This document shows, piece by piece, positions 16,633 to 25,226 of a stretch of DNA of 32,615 bases. This stretch comes from Mastigocoleus testarum BC008. Lineage in GTDB: Bacteria > Cyanobacteriota > Cyanobacteriia > Cyanobacteriales > Nostocaceae. Location: positions 33,403 through 66,017 of the forward strand of contig NZ_LMTZ01000142.1 in NCBI RefSeq assembly GCF_001456025.1, in the 5' to 3' direction. The translations under genes and the position numbers were made by a program. Within the stretch, counting starts at the first letter, position 1. Every line of letters begins with the position of its first letter. Under the pieces are notes generated by a model. That model was not told the origin of the DNA, searched no databases, and saw nothing but the letters and a program-made list of their open reading frames with translations.

Positions 16633-16648
16633 CAAATACTAGTATTTG
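16633..16648. promoter_or_regulatory. 16-bp perfect palindrome CAAATACTAGTATTTG
   Basis: It ends 12 bp before the ATG at 16661, over the place where a ribosome binding site would be. It could be an operator or a translation-blocking hairpin. An in-frame TTG at 16646 overlaps its right edge, but the aligned paralogue supports the ATG at 16661 as start. Confidence 0.4.
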
Positions 16649-16660
16649 ATTTTGACAGCT

Positions 16661-17143
16661 ATGATGTTAAATATTTCCAGTTCGTCCTTTGATAATCGGA
16701 ATGAATTACTTACAGCAACCCAACGCAGTGTTAAAACAGTTCCTTTTGTCGAATTATTCAACGGTCGATTGCAAGGAGTGATATCTAGCGGTTCTAACTT
16801 AGATAGAGTATATGTTTCTTTTTTTGAAGCTGGAACATTGAATTATTATTGTAGTACGAATAATAATCGTCCCTGTGGTGGTTTGCGTGGATATCCTTGT
16901 AAGCACCTCTATCAGTTACTAGAAGAAGCTACTTATACTTATGGAGTTAAAGAAGTGGCTAAATATTTAAAAATTTCCGGTGATATTTCACAAATCAATA
17001 ATGCCTATGATTTTCCCATCAATTCAGGCATAATTAAAAAAGAATCTGCTAGTAACGTTTTTAGTCGTTTCCTAAATTATTTACATTATTTAGAAATTAA
17101 ATCTTCCTCACAGCCGATTCCGGAAATGAATTGGTTTGTTTAA
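16661..17143 (+). CDS. SWIM-like zinc-finger protein, copy 1
   Basis: The 160-residue protein has a candidate zinc site Cys64-X7-Cys72-X7-Cys80-X-His82 (YYCSTNNNR, then PCKHLYQLL). This resembles SWIM domains, whose C-terminal half is CxH followed by a hydrophobic helix, but the usual CxC half is spread out, so it is a variant. SWIM fingers bind DNA or proteins. The C-terminal half is charged and helical and ends SSSQPIPEMNWFV. It is followed 82 bp later by a paralogue of the same length with the same Cys/His spacing. The frame is open from a TTG at 16646, but alignment with the paralogue puts the start at the ATG at 16661. It is probably the first gene of the plus-strand run to 25838. Confidence 0.8.
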   Translation: MMLNISSSSFDNRNELLTATQRSVKTVPFVELFNGRLQGVISSGSNLDRVYVSFFEAGTLNYYCSTNNNRPCGGLRGYPCKHLYQLLEEATYTYGVKEVAKYLKISGDISQINNAYDFPINSGIIKKESASNVFSRFLNYLHYLEIKSSSQPIPEMNWFV

Positions 17144-17225
17144 GATAATATTTAAGCTAAAAAATCAGAGTTTAAACTTATTTTCAATAATCTCAAAAAA
17201 ATTGAATAATTCATACTTAGTGAAT

Positions 17226-17708
17226 ATGATTTTAAAGTCTTCACAATCATCTTTTGATGCTCGCAAAGATTTATTTAAAGTCACAAGGACAAATATTAAA
17301 AAAGTTCCATTTGTAGAACTTTTCAATGGTCGTTTACAAGGAGTCGTTTCCAGCCGTTCTAGTGACAAACTAGTTTATACCGCTTTTTTTGAAGCAGGAA
17401 CATTAAATTATTATTGCAGCACAAATAATAATCGTCGCTGTGCAGGATTATTCGACCATCCTTGCAGTCATTTATATCATCTACTCAGGAAAGGAGTTCA
17501 TGCTTATGGAGTTGAAGCTGTTGCTCAATATTTAAATGTTGCTGGTAAAGTTGCGAAAATCAAAAATATTGACGATTTTCCCATTCGTTCCGGCAAAATA
17601 AAAAAGAAATCTGCAAGCGAAATTTTTAGTCGTTTTCTCAACTATTTACGCTATTTAGAACTTGAATCTTCTTCCCAACCAATCCCAGAAATGAGTTGGT
17701 TCATTTAA
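17226..17708 (+). CDS. SWIM-like zinc-finger protein, copy 2 (tandem paralogue)
   Basis: At 160 residues it has the same length and layout as copy 1: PFVELFNGRLQGVVSS, then FFEAGTLNYYCSTNNNR, then Cys72, Cys80 and His82 (PCSHLYHLL), and the C-terminus SSSQPIPEMSWFI. All four candidate zinc ligands fall at identical positions (64, 72, 80 and 82). The frame is open upstream to a TTG at 17136 that overlaps copy 1, but the 30-residue extension has no match in copy 1, so the ATG at 17226 is chosen. The two copies have diverged mostly in the N-terminal 20 residues and around 85-115, so this is an old duplication rather than a fresh one. The function is likely nucleic acid or protein recognition within the locus. 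Confidence 0.82.
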   Translation: MILKSSQSSFDARKDLFKVTRTNIKKVPFVELFNGRLQGVVSSRSSDKLVYTAFFEAGTLNYYCSTNNNRRCAGLFDHPCSHLYHLLRKGVHAYGVEAVAQYLNVAGKVAKIKNIDDFPIRSGKIKKKSASEIFSRFLNYLRYLELESSSQPIPEMSWFI

Positions 17709-17742
17709 ATATTTTCATCCTCTGTATTTCGATGTATGTTTT

Positions 17743-19119
17743 ATGGCTTTTCCCCACAGACTAAAGGATATCCCTGAAGGAATTGAATCAACATATGATT
17801 TAATTGCTGAATTTGACCAATGTTTTTTAACTGGGTTTGCAAATTTAGAGTCTCAGCATCAAGAAACCTTAAAATCTTGGCAATATATATTTATAGGTAC
17901 GCCGTTAGAAAAGCCTGTAAATGATGCTTGTAGGGCAATAGAAAAAAATGAATTTATCGAAAAACATTTTTTAACTTTAGCAGCAACAAGGGCAGCTTTA
18001 CAAGGTTCAATATTTGATGGGTTACAACATCAACTTCTTGATGTATTGGAACGTCCGCAAGTTATGGACGCAGATCTGAAAATTACATCAATAGACATAC
18101 CTTCTCATATTCAAGTTTGCCAAGAAAGTATTCTTCAGTGGTTAATGGAAATTGCTTTGGTTGGTTTTTCCTGCTTGGATAGATCGACTTTAGTTCCCTT
18201 TATCCCTAATTTGGAAAAAATTCAGGAAGAACCGTTATTAATTCGTCAAGCAGCATTATTGACAGGATATTTTAATGAATTAATCCGTCAAGTTCCCGTT
18301 AAGGATAGCAATTCAGTCTGTTTATATCGTTGGGTGGATTTGTGGACGCAAGCTGCGATCGCAGGATTGGGAACGACAGTAAATTCTCAACCACAAACTG
18401 TTTCTGGTAGTTTCACCGCGTTGGGAATGGATTTAAAAACCCATGCTAATTTAGTTAGTTTTACTATTTACGGTTTATTGCAGGATGAAAATCGCACCCA
18501 ATTAGCTAAAATCAGTCAATCTGCATATAAAGTCGATGCAATTTCTAGCGACGAGATTTGGTTATTATTTCCCGATGCAGAGATTTTATTACAAGCTTTT
18601 GCAAACAATAAGATATTGTATTTGAATAACATACCCATGTTACCGACGGGAGATTTGATTTGGGAAGACACAGCAGAATTTGGTTGCAAATACAGGTTAA
18701 TGGAAAAAGCAGCAGAGTATTTTGCTCCTAGTTCTCAGATTAGTGGATGTTATACAAACCCAGATACTCGTCATCCAATTCAAATTGGCGAACCTGTTTA
18801 TTTAAATAATTATCAGATTGTTCGACAGGATGGTGAAATAGTAATTGATTTGGGAGAAAAAGGTTCTTTAAAGATAGATCGAAATCGTATGAGTCAGTTT
18901 TCTCCAATTACTGACGAAAATATCCTGAAATCTAGTGAAATATTTGGATTGATACGATTTGACGATCGCAGTTGGAGTCTCCAACCTTTGGCTGTAATGG
19001 CGAATCAAAAGACTATTTATACGGGAGAAAATGCAGCCAAAATCCTGAGAAATAAATCGAGAACAACAACGGTAAGTATTTTACGAGAGCGTGCTAGCAA
19101 GTTATTAAGGAAAAATTAG
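17743..19119 (+). CDS. Unrecognised 458-residue protein of the MoxR/vWA locus
   Basis: I do not recognise this protein. It begins 34 bp after the second SWIM-like gene on the same strand, so co-transcription is likely. It has no signal peptide or membrane segment. Residues 1-215 look mainly helical, with Leu- and Gln-rich stretches (for example LTLAATRAALQGSIFDGLQ at 78-96). Residues 225-310 have a mixed pattern. The C-terminal part (about 345-440) looks beta-rich, with short Gly-Asp turns (QDGEIVIDLGEKGSLKIDR) that could be a small beta-sandwich or FHA-like fold, though this is only an impression. The very end is basic (RERASKLLRKN). In equivalent clusters of other bacteria a different uncharacterised protein often lies beside the SWIM gene, so this may fill the same slot. 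Confidence 0.8.
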   Translation: MAFPHRLKDIPEGIESTYDLIAEFDQCFLTGFANLESQHQETLKSWQYIFIGTPLEKPVNDACRAIEKNEFIEKHFLTLAATRAALQGSIFDGLQHQLLDVLERPQVMDADLKITSIDIPSHIQVCQESILQWLMEIALVGFSCLDRSTLVPFIPNLEKIQEEPLLIRQAALLTGYFNELIRQVPVKDSNSVCLYRWVDLWTQAAIAGLGTTVNSQPQTVSGSFTALGMDLKTHANLVSFTIYGLLQDENRTQLAKISQSAYKVDAISSDEIWLLFPDAEILLQAFANNKILYLNNIPMLPTGDLIWEDTAEFGCKYRLMEKAAEYFAPSSQISGCYTNPDTRHPIQIGEPVYLNNYQIVRQDGEIVIDLGEKGSLKIDRNRMSQFSPITDENILKSSEIFGLIRFDDRSWSLQPLAVMANQKTIYTGENAAKILRNKSRTTTVSILRERASKLLRKN

Positions 19120-19189
19120 TAAAACTTAAAAATTGAGGTTCATAAACTAAAAACTGAATATCGCAAATCCATAATCGAAGATCCACAAG

Positions 19190-20671
19190 ATGAAAGTGCA
19201 AATAGTCCAACGTCGTCAGGTTATTTATTGGCGATTAATAACTACAATGTTTGGTTTAAATGAGCAGGGGGCTAATTTTGATCTGATGTCCAGTGAGATT
19301 GTTGATGAGTTATCCTTACCCCAGCTAATTCTCGATCCAAATATTAGTATTGAAAATTTACTACAACGTTACCCCGAACTCGAAGCAGATTTTAAGCAAA
19401 GAATTACTCTTCAGGAAATTATGGGAGAGTTAAGCGAAGAGTCACAAAATCTGGGGAATCAAAATCTGAAGAATAAAGATCCAGAGAAAAAACATCTAGA
19501 AAAACAAGAACAAGAAACTGATACTCTACGACGCGGTTTAGTGTTCTCAAAAATATTGCTCAATACCTTTGGTCCCAACACCCAAACCAATACAGTTACC
19601 GCTCAACAATATTCCCAATGGCTCAAAGATGTGGGATATTTAGAGCGATCGCTAGGTTGTAGTTTGCGTGGACAAGCTGCAAAGATAAGTTACGGACAAA
19701 AAAATCAGAACGAACCTGGAAAATTAGGAAATACTCAAAATAGTTTTACGACATCTGACTTTAATGCAACTGAAGAACAGTTAAGAGCAACTGTGAAGAC
19801 TTTAGAAGGGGAATTAATTCAACGTATGGCTCTACGAGAAGTTCTTCAAGACGATCATCTAGCAAGTCAGATTAACCCATCCATGGCTTTAGTCGAGCAA
19901 TTATTACGGGACAAAGCTAATTTATCAGGAAATTCCCTCAAAAATGCCAAACGTCTAATTCGTCAGTATATTGACGAACTTGCAGAAGTTTTACGTTTGC
20001 AAGTCACTCAAACCGCAATTGGTAAAGTAGATCGTTCAGTTCCACCAAAAAGGGTATTTCGTAATCTGAATTTAAAACGAACAATTTGGAAAAATCTTAC
20101 CAATTGGAGTCCCCAAGAGGGGAGATTATATGTAGATAGACTTTACTACCAAAATACAGCGAAAAAGAAAATACCCACAAGAATGATAGTTGTTGTCGAT
20201 CAATCCGGTTCGATGGTCGACGCGATGGTTCAATGTACGATTTTGGCTTCAATTTTTGCTGGTCTTCCCAATGTTGACGTCCATTTAATTGCATTTGATA
20301 CTCAAGTTTTGGATCTAACTCCTTGGGTTAGGGATCCCTTCGAGGTTTTATTACGGACACAATTGGGTGGTGGAACCCATATTTATAGTGCATTACAGGA
20401 AGCAGCACAGAAAATTTTAGCTCCACAAAATACAGCTTTAGTATTAATCTCTGACTTTTATGAGGGAGGGAGCGACCAAGTTTTATTTGACTATATTAAA
20501 TCTTTGCAAGAGTCAGGCGTCCATTTTATTCCCGTAGGAGCGGTGACGACTAGCGGTTATTTTAGTGTCAATCAATGGTTTCGAAACAAGTTGAAAGAAC
20601 TAGGTACGCCAATTTTAACTGGAAGTCCCAAGAAATTGATTCAAGAGTTGAAAAAGGTAATTGTTTCTTAA
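19190..20671 (+). CDS. vWA-domain protein, CoxE-like, of a MoxR/vWA pair
   Basis: The 493-residue cytosolic protein has a C-terminal von Willebrand A domain (about 330-493) with a complete MIDAS: Asp337-X-Ser339-X-Ser341 (VVDQSGSMVD), Thr396 in LGGGTHIYSAL, and Asp422 in LISDFYEGG. The N-terminal 300 residues are mostly helical, with a charged Gln/Glu/Lys stretch at 82-115. vWA proteins of this type work with MoxR AAA+ ATPases encoded beside them, using the metal site to bind client proteins. It is separated from the upstream gene by 70 bp and from the ATPase gene by 233 bp. The start is ATG at 19190; Met20 is a possible alternative, and no Shine-Dalgarno decides it. Confidence 0.92.
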   Translation: MKVQIVQRRQVIYWRLITTMFGLNEQGANFDLMSSEIVDELSLPQLILDPNISIENLLQRYPELEADFKQRITLQEIMGELSEESQNLGNQNLKNKDPEKKHLEKQEQETDTLRRGLVFSKILLNTFGPNTQTNTVTAQQYSQWLKDVGYLERSLGCSLRGQAAKISYGQKNQNEPGKLGNTQNSFTTSDFNATEEQLRATVKTLEGELIQRMALREVLQDDHLASQINPSMALVEQLLRDKANLSGNSLKNAKRLIRQYIDELAEVLRLQVTQTAIGKVDRSVPPKRVFRNLNLKRTIWKNLTNWSPQEGRLYVDRLYYQNTAKKKIPTRMIVVVDQSGSMVDAMVQCTILASIFAGLPNVDVHLIAFDTQVLDLTPWVRDPFEVLLRTQLGGGTHIYSALQEAAQKILAPQNTALVLISDFYEGGSDQVLFDYIKSLQESGVHFIPVGAVTTSGYFSVNQWFRNKLKELGTPILTGSPKKLIQELKKVIVS

Positions 20672-20904
20672 AAGGTGTTTATAAATAAATAATTATAGCC
20701 CTACGCGCAAGTTAAAAAATGACCTGCGGTCACGCAATAGCTATAGCTTAATATCCCTCTAAATTCCGGGTTCACGTAGTGCATCCAATGTATTGGGAGA
20801 CTTTGACGCTGTTCCCTATTCCCTTTTATAAACGTTCGGCTTGTCGCCTTTTAAGTGTACCAATCTTAAAGGAAATTGGTATTACAAATTTGGAGATCAA
20901 TAAA
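20672..20904. other. Leader of the MoxR gene with palindromic repeat remnants
   Basis: The spacer holds a TATAGC...GCTATA inverted pair (about 20694-20750) and a hairpin TACCAAT-N10-ATTGGTA at 20858-20881. The latter carries the same end sequence as the MITE-like element at 15838-15939. A GTG at 20779 opens the ATPase frame early, but the extra 42 codons run through this repeat DNA. Confidence 0.5.
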
Positions 20905-22080
20905 ATGAGAAGAACAAGAAATACTATGGCGAGAACTAGCAGCAAAACAAATAGTAAAACACATAAAAATGAAACTATCTTACGTCAACCAGCAGAAGTA
21001 AAATATCGCCAAGAATTAGACTATTTAGCTTCAATTGATAAAGGTGCAAAACCTTTTTCTTGGAAATTATCCCCTCACATGGTGCGAACATTTCTCTTGG
21101 GTAGTACCCCATCCCAAAAACTCGATTGCTCCATCGAACCAAAATGGTATGGAGATAGCGCGATCGCAGAAAGGGCGATTGTAACTTTAGCTTCCGACCG
21201 GGGTTTACTATTAATTGGCGATCCGGGTACGGGTAAAAGTTGGTTAGCTGAACTATTAGCTGCAGCTATTTGCGATAATTCAACCCATGTCGTCCAAGGG
21301 ACTGCGGGAACAACAGAAGACCAAATTAAATATTCTTGGAATGTGGCGATGGTAATTTCTGCAGGACAATCCCAAGAGTCGCTGATTCCTTCACCTATTA
21401 TGACCGCAATGCAAAATGGAACTATAGGTAGGTTTGAAGAGTTAACCCGTTGTACCTCTGACGTACAGGATGCATTAATCTCTATACTGAGCGAAAAGTA
21501 TATTTCAATTCCAGAATTGAAGAGCGATAATGTGGTTTTTGCCCAACCAGGATTTAACACGATCGCAACTGCGAATAGTCGTGATCGTGGAGTGAACGAT
21601 CTATCTTCAGCATTAAAACGGCGGTTTAATTTCGTACATATGCCGGTTATAACCAATAAAAAGCAAGAAAAAGAAATTATTTTGTTCCGTACCCAAGAGT
21701 TAATGAAACGTCATGGCTTTGAAGTAGATATTCCACCAACTTTATTAGATGTATTAATACAAACCTTTGCCGATTTGCGAGAAGCAAGTAATTCTGCAAC
21801 TTCAGATGACCAGAGACTAGAGTCAGCCCTATCTACAGCGGAACAAATTGGTGTATTGGAAGATGCGATTTTACACAGTCGTTATTTTGGAAATACCAGT
21901 TTAGAACCAGCCATTTTAGCGCGATCGCTTGTAGGTACTTTAGTGCGTCGTCTTCCGGAAGATGTATCGGTTATCAACCAATTTTGGCACGCAACTGTAG
22001 AAAGACGCAGTGAAGAAGAAAAAGGCGAATGGAAAGATTTCTTACAAGGAGGGAAAGAGGCTATGGGGTTGATTCGGTAG
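20905..22080 (+). CDS. MoxR-type AAA+ ATPase
   Basis: The 391-residue AAA+ ATPase of the MoxR branch has Walker A GDPGTGKS (105-112), and GRFEELTR at 175-182 is at the Walker B position. Sensor 1 is around NTIATANSRDRGVND, and an arginine finger lies in SSALKRRFNF. The stretch DVQDALISILSEKYISIPEL is typical of this group. It should form a hexamer acting as a chaperone with the adjacent vWA protein. The ATG at 20905 is preceded by GGAG with about 9 nt spacing (TTTGGAGATC), which decides the start against the GTG at 20779. The first 25 residues are basic and look disordered. The next gene follows after 218 bp of tandem repeats. Confidence 0.93.
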   Translation: MRRTRNTMARTSSKTNSKTHKNETILRQPAEVKYRQELDYLASIDKGAKPFSWKLSPHMVRTFLLGSTPSQKLDCSIEPKWYGDSAIAERAIVTLASDRGLLLIGDPGTGKSWLAELLAAAICDNSTHVVQGTAGTTEDQIKYSWNVAMVISAGQSQESLIPSPIMTAMQNGTIGRFEELTRCTSDVQDALISILSEKYISIPELKSDNVVFAQPGFNTIATANSRDRGVNDLSSALKRRFNFVHMPVITNKKQEKEIILFRTQELMKRHGFEVDIPPTLLDVLIQTFADLREASNSATSDDQRLESALSTAEQIGVLEDAILHSRYFGNTSLEPAILARSLVGTLVRRLPEDVSVINQFWHATVERRSEEEKGEWKDFLQGGKEAMGLIR

Positions 22081-22087
22081 GAATTGG

Positions 22088-22165
22088 GAGGTGTGGGGAG
22101 TGTGGGAGGTGTGGGGAGTGTGGGGAGTGTGGGAGGTGTGGGGAGTGTGGGGAGTGTGGGAAGTC
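22088..22165. repeat. 9-bp minisatellite, AGTGTGGGG/AGGTGTGGGG, about 8 units
   Basis: It begins right after the MoxR stop codon. Units AGTGTGGGG alternate with AGGTGTGGG variants. It has the same orientation as the array at 2-64 and the opposite orientation to that at 32522-32615. Confidence 0.9.
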
Positions 22166-22228
22166 TAGTGATTAATGACTCTTAACTCCTAACTCCTGTA
22201 CAGACATAGCATCCTACGTCTTTACGAA

Positions 22229-22295
22229 TCCTGACTCATTACTCATTACTTATTACTTATTACTCATTACTTATTACTCATTACTTATTACTCAA
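22229..22295. repeat. STRR heptamer array directly before the DUF5682-like start codon
   Basis: About nine units of ATTACTT or ATTACTC, similar to the array at 5457-5574, end 3 bp before the ATG at 22299. The ribosome binding region is therefore made of repeat DNA, with no visible Shine-Dalgarno. This is odd for a gene in an apparent operon. Confidence 0.88.
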
Positions 22296-22298
22296 CTC

Positions 22299-25205
22299 AT
22301 GAAACTACCTCAATCTTTCCAGCCTCTCCAAGAACAATTACTGACCACAGCAGAACAATTTGCTACTGATTCCCAACCTTTAAGCGAATTTTTGACAGCT
22401 TTGGTTGGGGATGTCGAAAAAGCGATCGCCGAACCTTTAGAAATTTTTCCCGTATGTCATCACTCTCCTGCTTCAGCTTTACAAATTTTGCGACGTTTAC
22501 GTTTGAGCTCCAATCCTCCCAAAGCGATCTATATGGAAATGTGCGAGGATTTGCGACCTATTACCGAAAATCTTCATAATTGTAAATTACCTGTAGCTCT
22601 ACAAGCCTTTGCAGGTGAGTCACAGACATTTTCACCCCAAGAAATACCCTTAAGTGTAATTGCACCTTTAACTGAAGCTTCGGCTGAATATCAGACTATC
22701 GCTTATGCTCTCCAACATCCTGAAACTGAGTTAGTATTTGTTGATCGGGCTGTAGATTATGTATTTCAGTGGGAAGAGCAAGAAACAGAAAACCTAGAAG
22801 AAAAACAAACTGATGTACCTGAAGAAGCTAAAAGACATGGTACGGCTTTAGGATTAGAAATGGGGAATATGATTCCTAAATTTGATGTTTTTCTGGAACT
22901 TATTCTCAAAAATTCTAATACTCGACATTTTTCTGAGTGGTGGGATCGATATGTCGAACAAGCAATTATTAATGCAGATTACCAAACCTACCGTCAAGTA
23001 ATGTTCCTAATTGGTAGTTTAATGCGACGCTTGGGAAGTCGAACCAAAGATTTAGAAAATGACCGTTTGCGCGAACGCTATATGTGGACGCGAATCAAGC
23101 AACATATGAAAGCAAAGAAAATTCAGCCACAAGATGCAATTTATATTTGTGGTGCAGTTCATGCTGCAAGTGATGTTGCAGAATTTGGAACGGAAAATGA
23201 TACAATTTGGCAGATTCCAGAGTTGAGTCAAACTAAGTGGTTATATGGATTAATTCCTTCTAGCTTTGCCGCAATTGAATATCAGTTTGCTCATCATCCC
23301 GGTACTGTTTCTATAGCGGAAACAACTTGGAAGAAGAATATTAAATTATCTAATATCAAACCTTTCAATCTAAATAAAAAGACTAAATCAAAAACTAAAT
23401 CATCTAAGAAAAAAGTCAAAGCAATTGTAACTAATAACACTCTTACAGGCAAGCAAAATGTCTCAGAACTAGTATCTTTTCTCAACATTCCCCCCGCTCA
23501 AGCAGAAGCAGATACAGAACAATTACTACAATGGTGTGCAGATATTGTTAATTTAGCGCGCAAAAATGGTTATTTAGCTAGTACTGCTGATTCCATCGCA
23601 ATTTATCAGACTTCCATGTTACTTGCAAGAATGCGTAACCGTCTTCATCCCACACCCTATGATTTTCAGGATGCAGCAATTACCTGCTTAGAAAAAGACC
23701 GTACTCCAAAGAAACGTAATATTTCCCAAATTTGTCAAATTCTTTTGGGTGGCGATCGCGTGGGAAGAGTTGGTTATGCTTCCCTTCCACCCTTAGTACA
23801 AAATCTGTACGACCGACTCGCACCCCTAAATATTAATTTGCAATCCCAAACGAAACAACGGGTTTTAATGGATTTCAAACAAAAACCACAATTGTTTGAC
23901 TGCTCCGATGTCTTGTGGAGAATCAATTATTTATTAGGCGATCGCATCGTTCAACCAATTATGGGCGATCGCAGTCTTGGTTTCAAACCGGTTCAAGAAT
24001 CATGGGAAGTTCGGATTGGGAAACACCAACGTCCATTAATTATGCTGGGTTATGAAGGTGTTAGTCTCGAACAAGTTATCGAGCAACATTTGCGCAAAGC
24101 TGTATTTGACAATAAAGGAACAGCAAAAACAGTTCTGAACGCAGTTGAAGATAGTATTTTATATCTTAACAATCCTCGTTTGACCGCTGAACTAGGCGAA
24201 TATGGAATTTCCCTACTCCAGCAGGAAACGGGTGCAGAGGATGCAATGGAAATATTTACGATTGTTCGACGCTTAATCCATTACTATCGCACCACCCCCA
24301 AAGGTTTACCCAAATGGATTGAAAATTTTGTCACTGTAGGGTATAGACATTATGCAAGCCTTTTAGCGCAAGCATTTGCAGATAGAGGTACGAACCCCGA
24401 ACAAATTGCTGGAATGTTGGGCTTTATTTTCACCTTAGAAAGTCTAGCTCTATCCCTTGGATGTAACCGCAGTCAATTATTAATTAGTGTCAAACAAGCC
24501 ACCAGAGAAAAACAAGACCCAGCTAAACTCGGTTTATTATGGACGACCGAATGGCTATTATCATTACGTCATTTAGAAGAAATGCGGGAATTTTTTCAGC
24601 ACGTATTAGAAAACGAAATCTTGATGCGTACTTTTCCCTATTATCTCAACGGTTTTATTTTATCTCTTACCTTTGCACCGCGAATTAAAGGTTTTGTAAT
24701 CGAATTGCTTGCAAAATCATTTGCTTCGATTCCTGATGCAAACCTATTATCTTGGTTACCAAATTTAATCTTACGCCTTCGTCCCCACAGCCAAATATTA
24801 CAAAGTTTGATTGCAGAAGCAGCAAATATTTATCCCGACCAACTAAAAGGTTTTCAAAATTGGTTTCCCTTCTGGGAAAAAACTCAAAATTATCAACCTC
24901 GAAATCCTAAAACTATCAAAAATTCATCAAGTAAATCTCAAAATAAATTAATAGAAAGCCATAACCAAACACGAAAATTACTGTTTACTTATCAAACAAC
25001 TACAAATAGAATCGCCCAATTATTACAAGTAGAAAATATCTATTGGCAAAAATTTGAAAATCACAATAATTCTTCAAGTTTTAAATTACTTTCTGAAAGG
25101 GAAATAGAAGTAAAAAAACTATTAACTTCCAAGCCTGCTACAATGAAGTTATTAGCAGTATTGTTTCCCCACTGGCTAAGAAGTATAAACATCTTAAAAA
25201 CCTAA
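22299..25205 (+). CDS. DUF5682-like protein of the MoxR/vWA locus
   Basis: The 968-residue cytosolic protein fits DUF5682 family members, which are typically encoded beside MoxR ATPases and vWA proteins (family knowledge from memory). Near the N-terminus is FPVCHHSPASA (50-60) with the family's HHSPA signature, followed by PPKAIYMEMCEDL in the place of the usual acidic motif. A second motif, ICGAVHAASDV at 283-293, is reminiscent of the GxxH signature of TraB/TIKI-like putative metallohydrolases. Between the N-terminal and middle parts is a Lys-rich linker (about 353-375). Residues 390-900 are largely helical. No membrane segment or signal peptide is seen. A hydrolase-like role is inference; catalysis has not been shown to my knowledge. 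The ATG at 22299 abuts a heptamer array. Confidence 0.82.
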   Translation: MKLPQSFQPLQEQLLTTAEQFATDSQPLSEFLTALVGDVEKAIAEPLEIFPVCHHSPASALQILRRLRLSSNPPKAIYMEMCEDLRPITENLHNCKLPVALQAFAGESQTFSPQEIPLSVIAPLTEASAEYQTIAYALQHPETELVFVDRAVDYVFQWEEQETENLEEKQTDVPEEAKRHGTALGLEMGNMIPKFDVFLELILKNSNTRHFSEWWDRYVEQAIINADYQTYRQVMFLIGSLMRRLGSRTKDLENDRLRERYMWTRIKQHMKAKKIQPQDAIYICGAVHAASDVAEFGTENDTIWQIPELSQTKWLYGLIPSSFAAIEYQFAHHPGTVSIAETTWKKNIKLSNIKPFNLNKKTKSKTKSSKKKVKAIVTNNTLTGKQNVSELVSFLNIPPAQAEADTEQLLQWCADIVNLARKNGYLASTADSIAIYQTSMLLARMRNRLHPTPYDFQDAAITCLEKDRTPKKRNISQICQILLGGDRVGRVGYASLPPLVQNLYDRLAPLNINLQSQTKQRVLMDFKQKPQLFDCSDVLWRINYLLGDRIVQPIMGDRSLGFKPVQESWEVRIGKHQRPLIMLGYEGVSLEQVIEQHLRKAVFDNKGTAKTVLNAVEDSILYLNNPRLTAELGEYGISLLQQETGAEDAMEIFTIVRRLIHYYRTTPKGLPKWIENFVTVGYRHYASLLAQAFADRGTNPEQIAGMLGFIFTLESLALSLGCNRSQLLISVKQATREKQDPAKLGLLWTTEWLLSLRHLEEMREFFQHVLENEILMRTFPYYLNGFILSLTFAPRIKGFVIELLAKSFASIPDANLLSWLPNLILRLRPHSQILQSLIAEAANIYPDQLKGFQNWFPFWEKTQNYQPRNPKTIKNSSSKSQNKLIESHNQTRKLLFTYQTTTNRIAQLLQVENIYWQKFENHNNSSSFKLLSEREIEVKKLLTSKPATMKLLAVLFPHWLRSINILKT

Positions 25206-25226
25206 GTAACTAGCTACTTATTGGGT

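Larger units (their letters stand above)
15940..16660. other. Long AT-rich leader region before the SWIM/vWA/MoxR locus
   Basis: This is the right part of a non-coding stretch of about 1.1 kb. I see no gene here. Structures are an inverted repeat TTCAGACTA/TAGTCTGAA at 16505-16531 and a 16-bp palindrome at 16633-16648. AGTAC-TTAT-GTACT, near 16197, is a weak small hairpin. The promoter of the locus is expected here. A conserved small RNA cannot be excluded by eye. Confidence 0.5.

Noticed and set aside
17136..17225. N-terminal extension of the second SWIM-like protein from a TTG at 17136
   Set aside because: It overlaps the first gene, has no counterpart in the paralogue, and the ATG at 17226 gives matching 160-residue proteins.
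20779..20904. N-terminal extension of the MoxR ATPase from a GTG at 20779
   Set aside because: It runs through palindromic repeat DNA and has no family-like sequence, while the ATG at 20905 has a well-placed GGAG.
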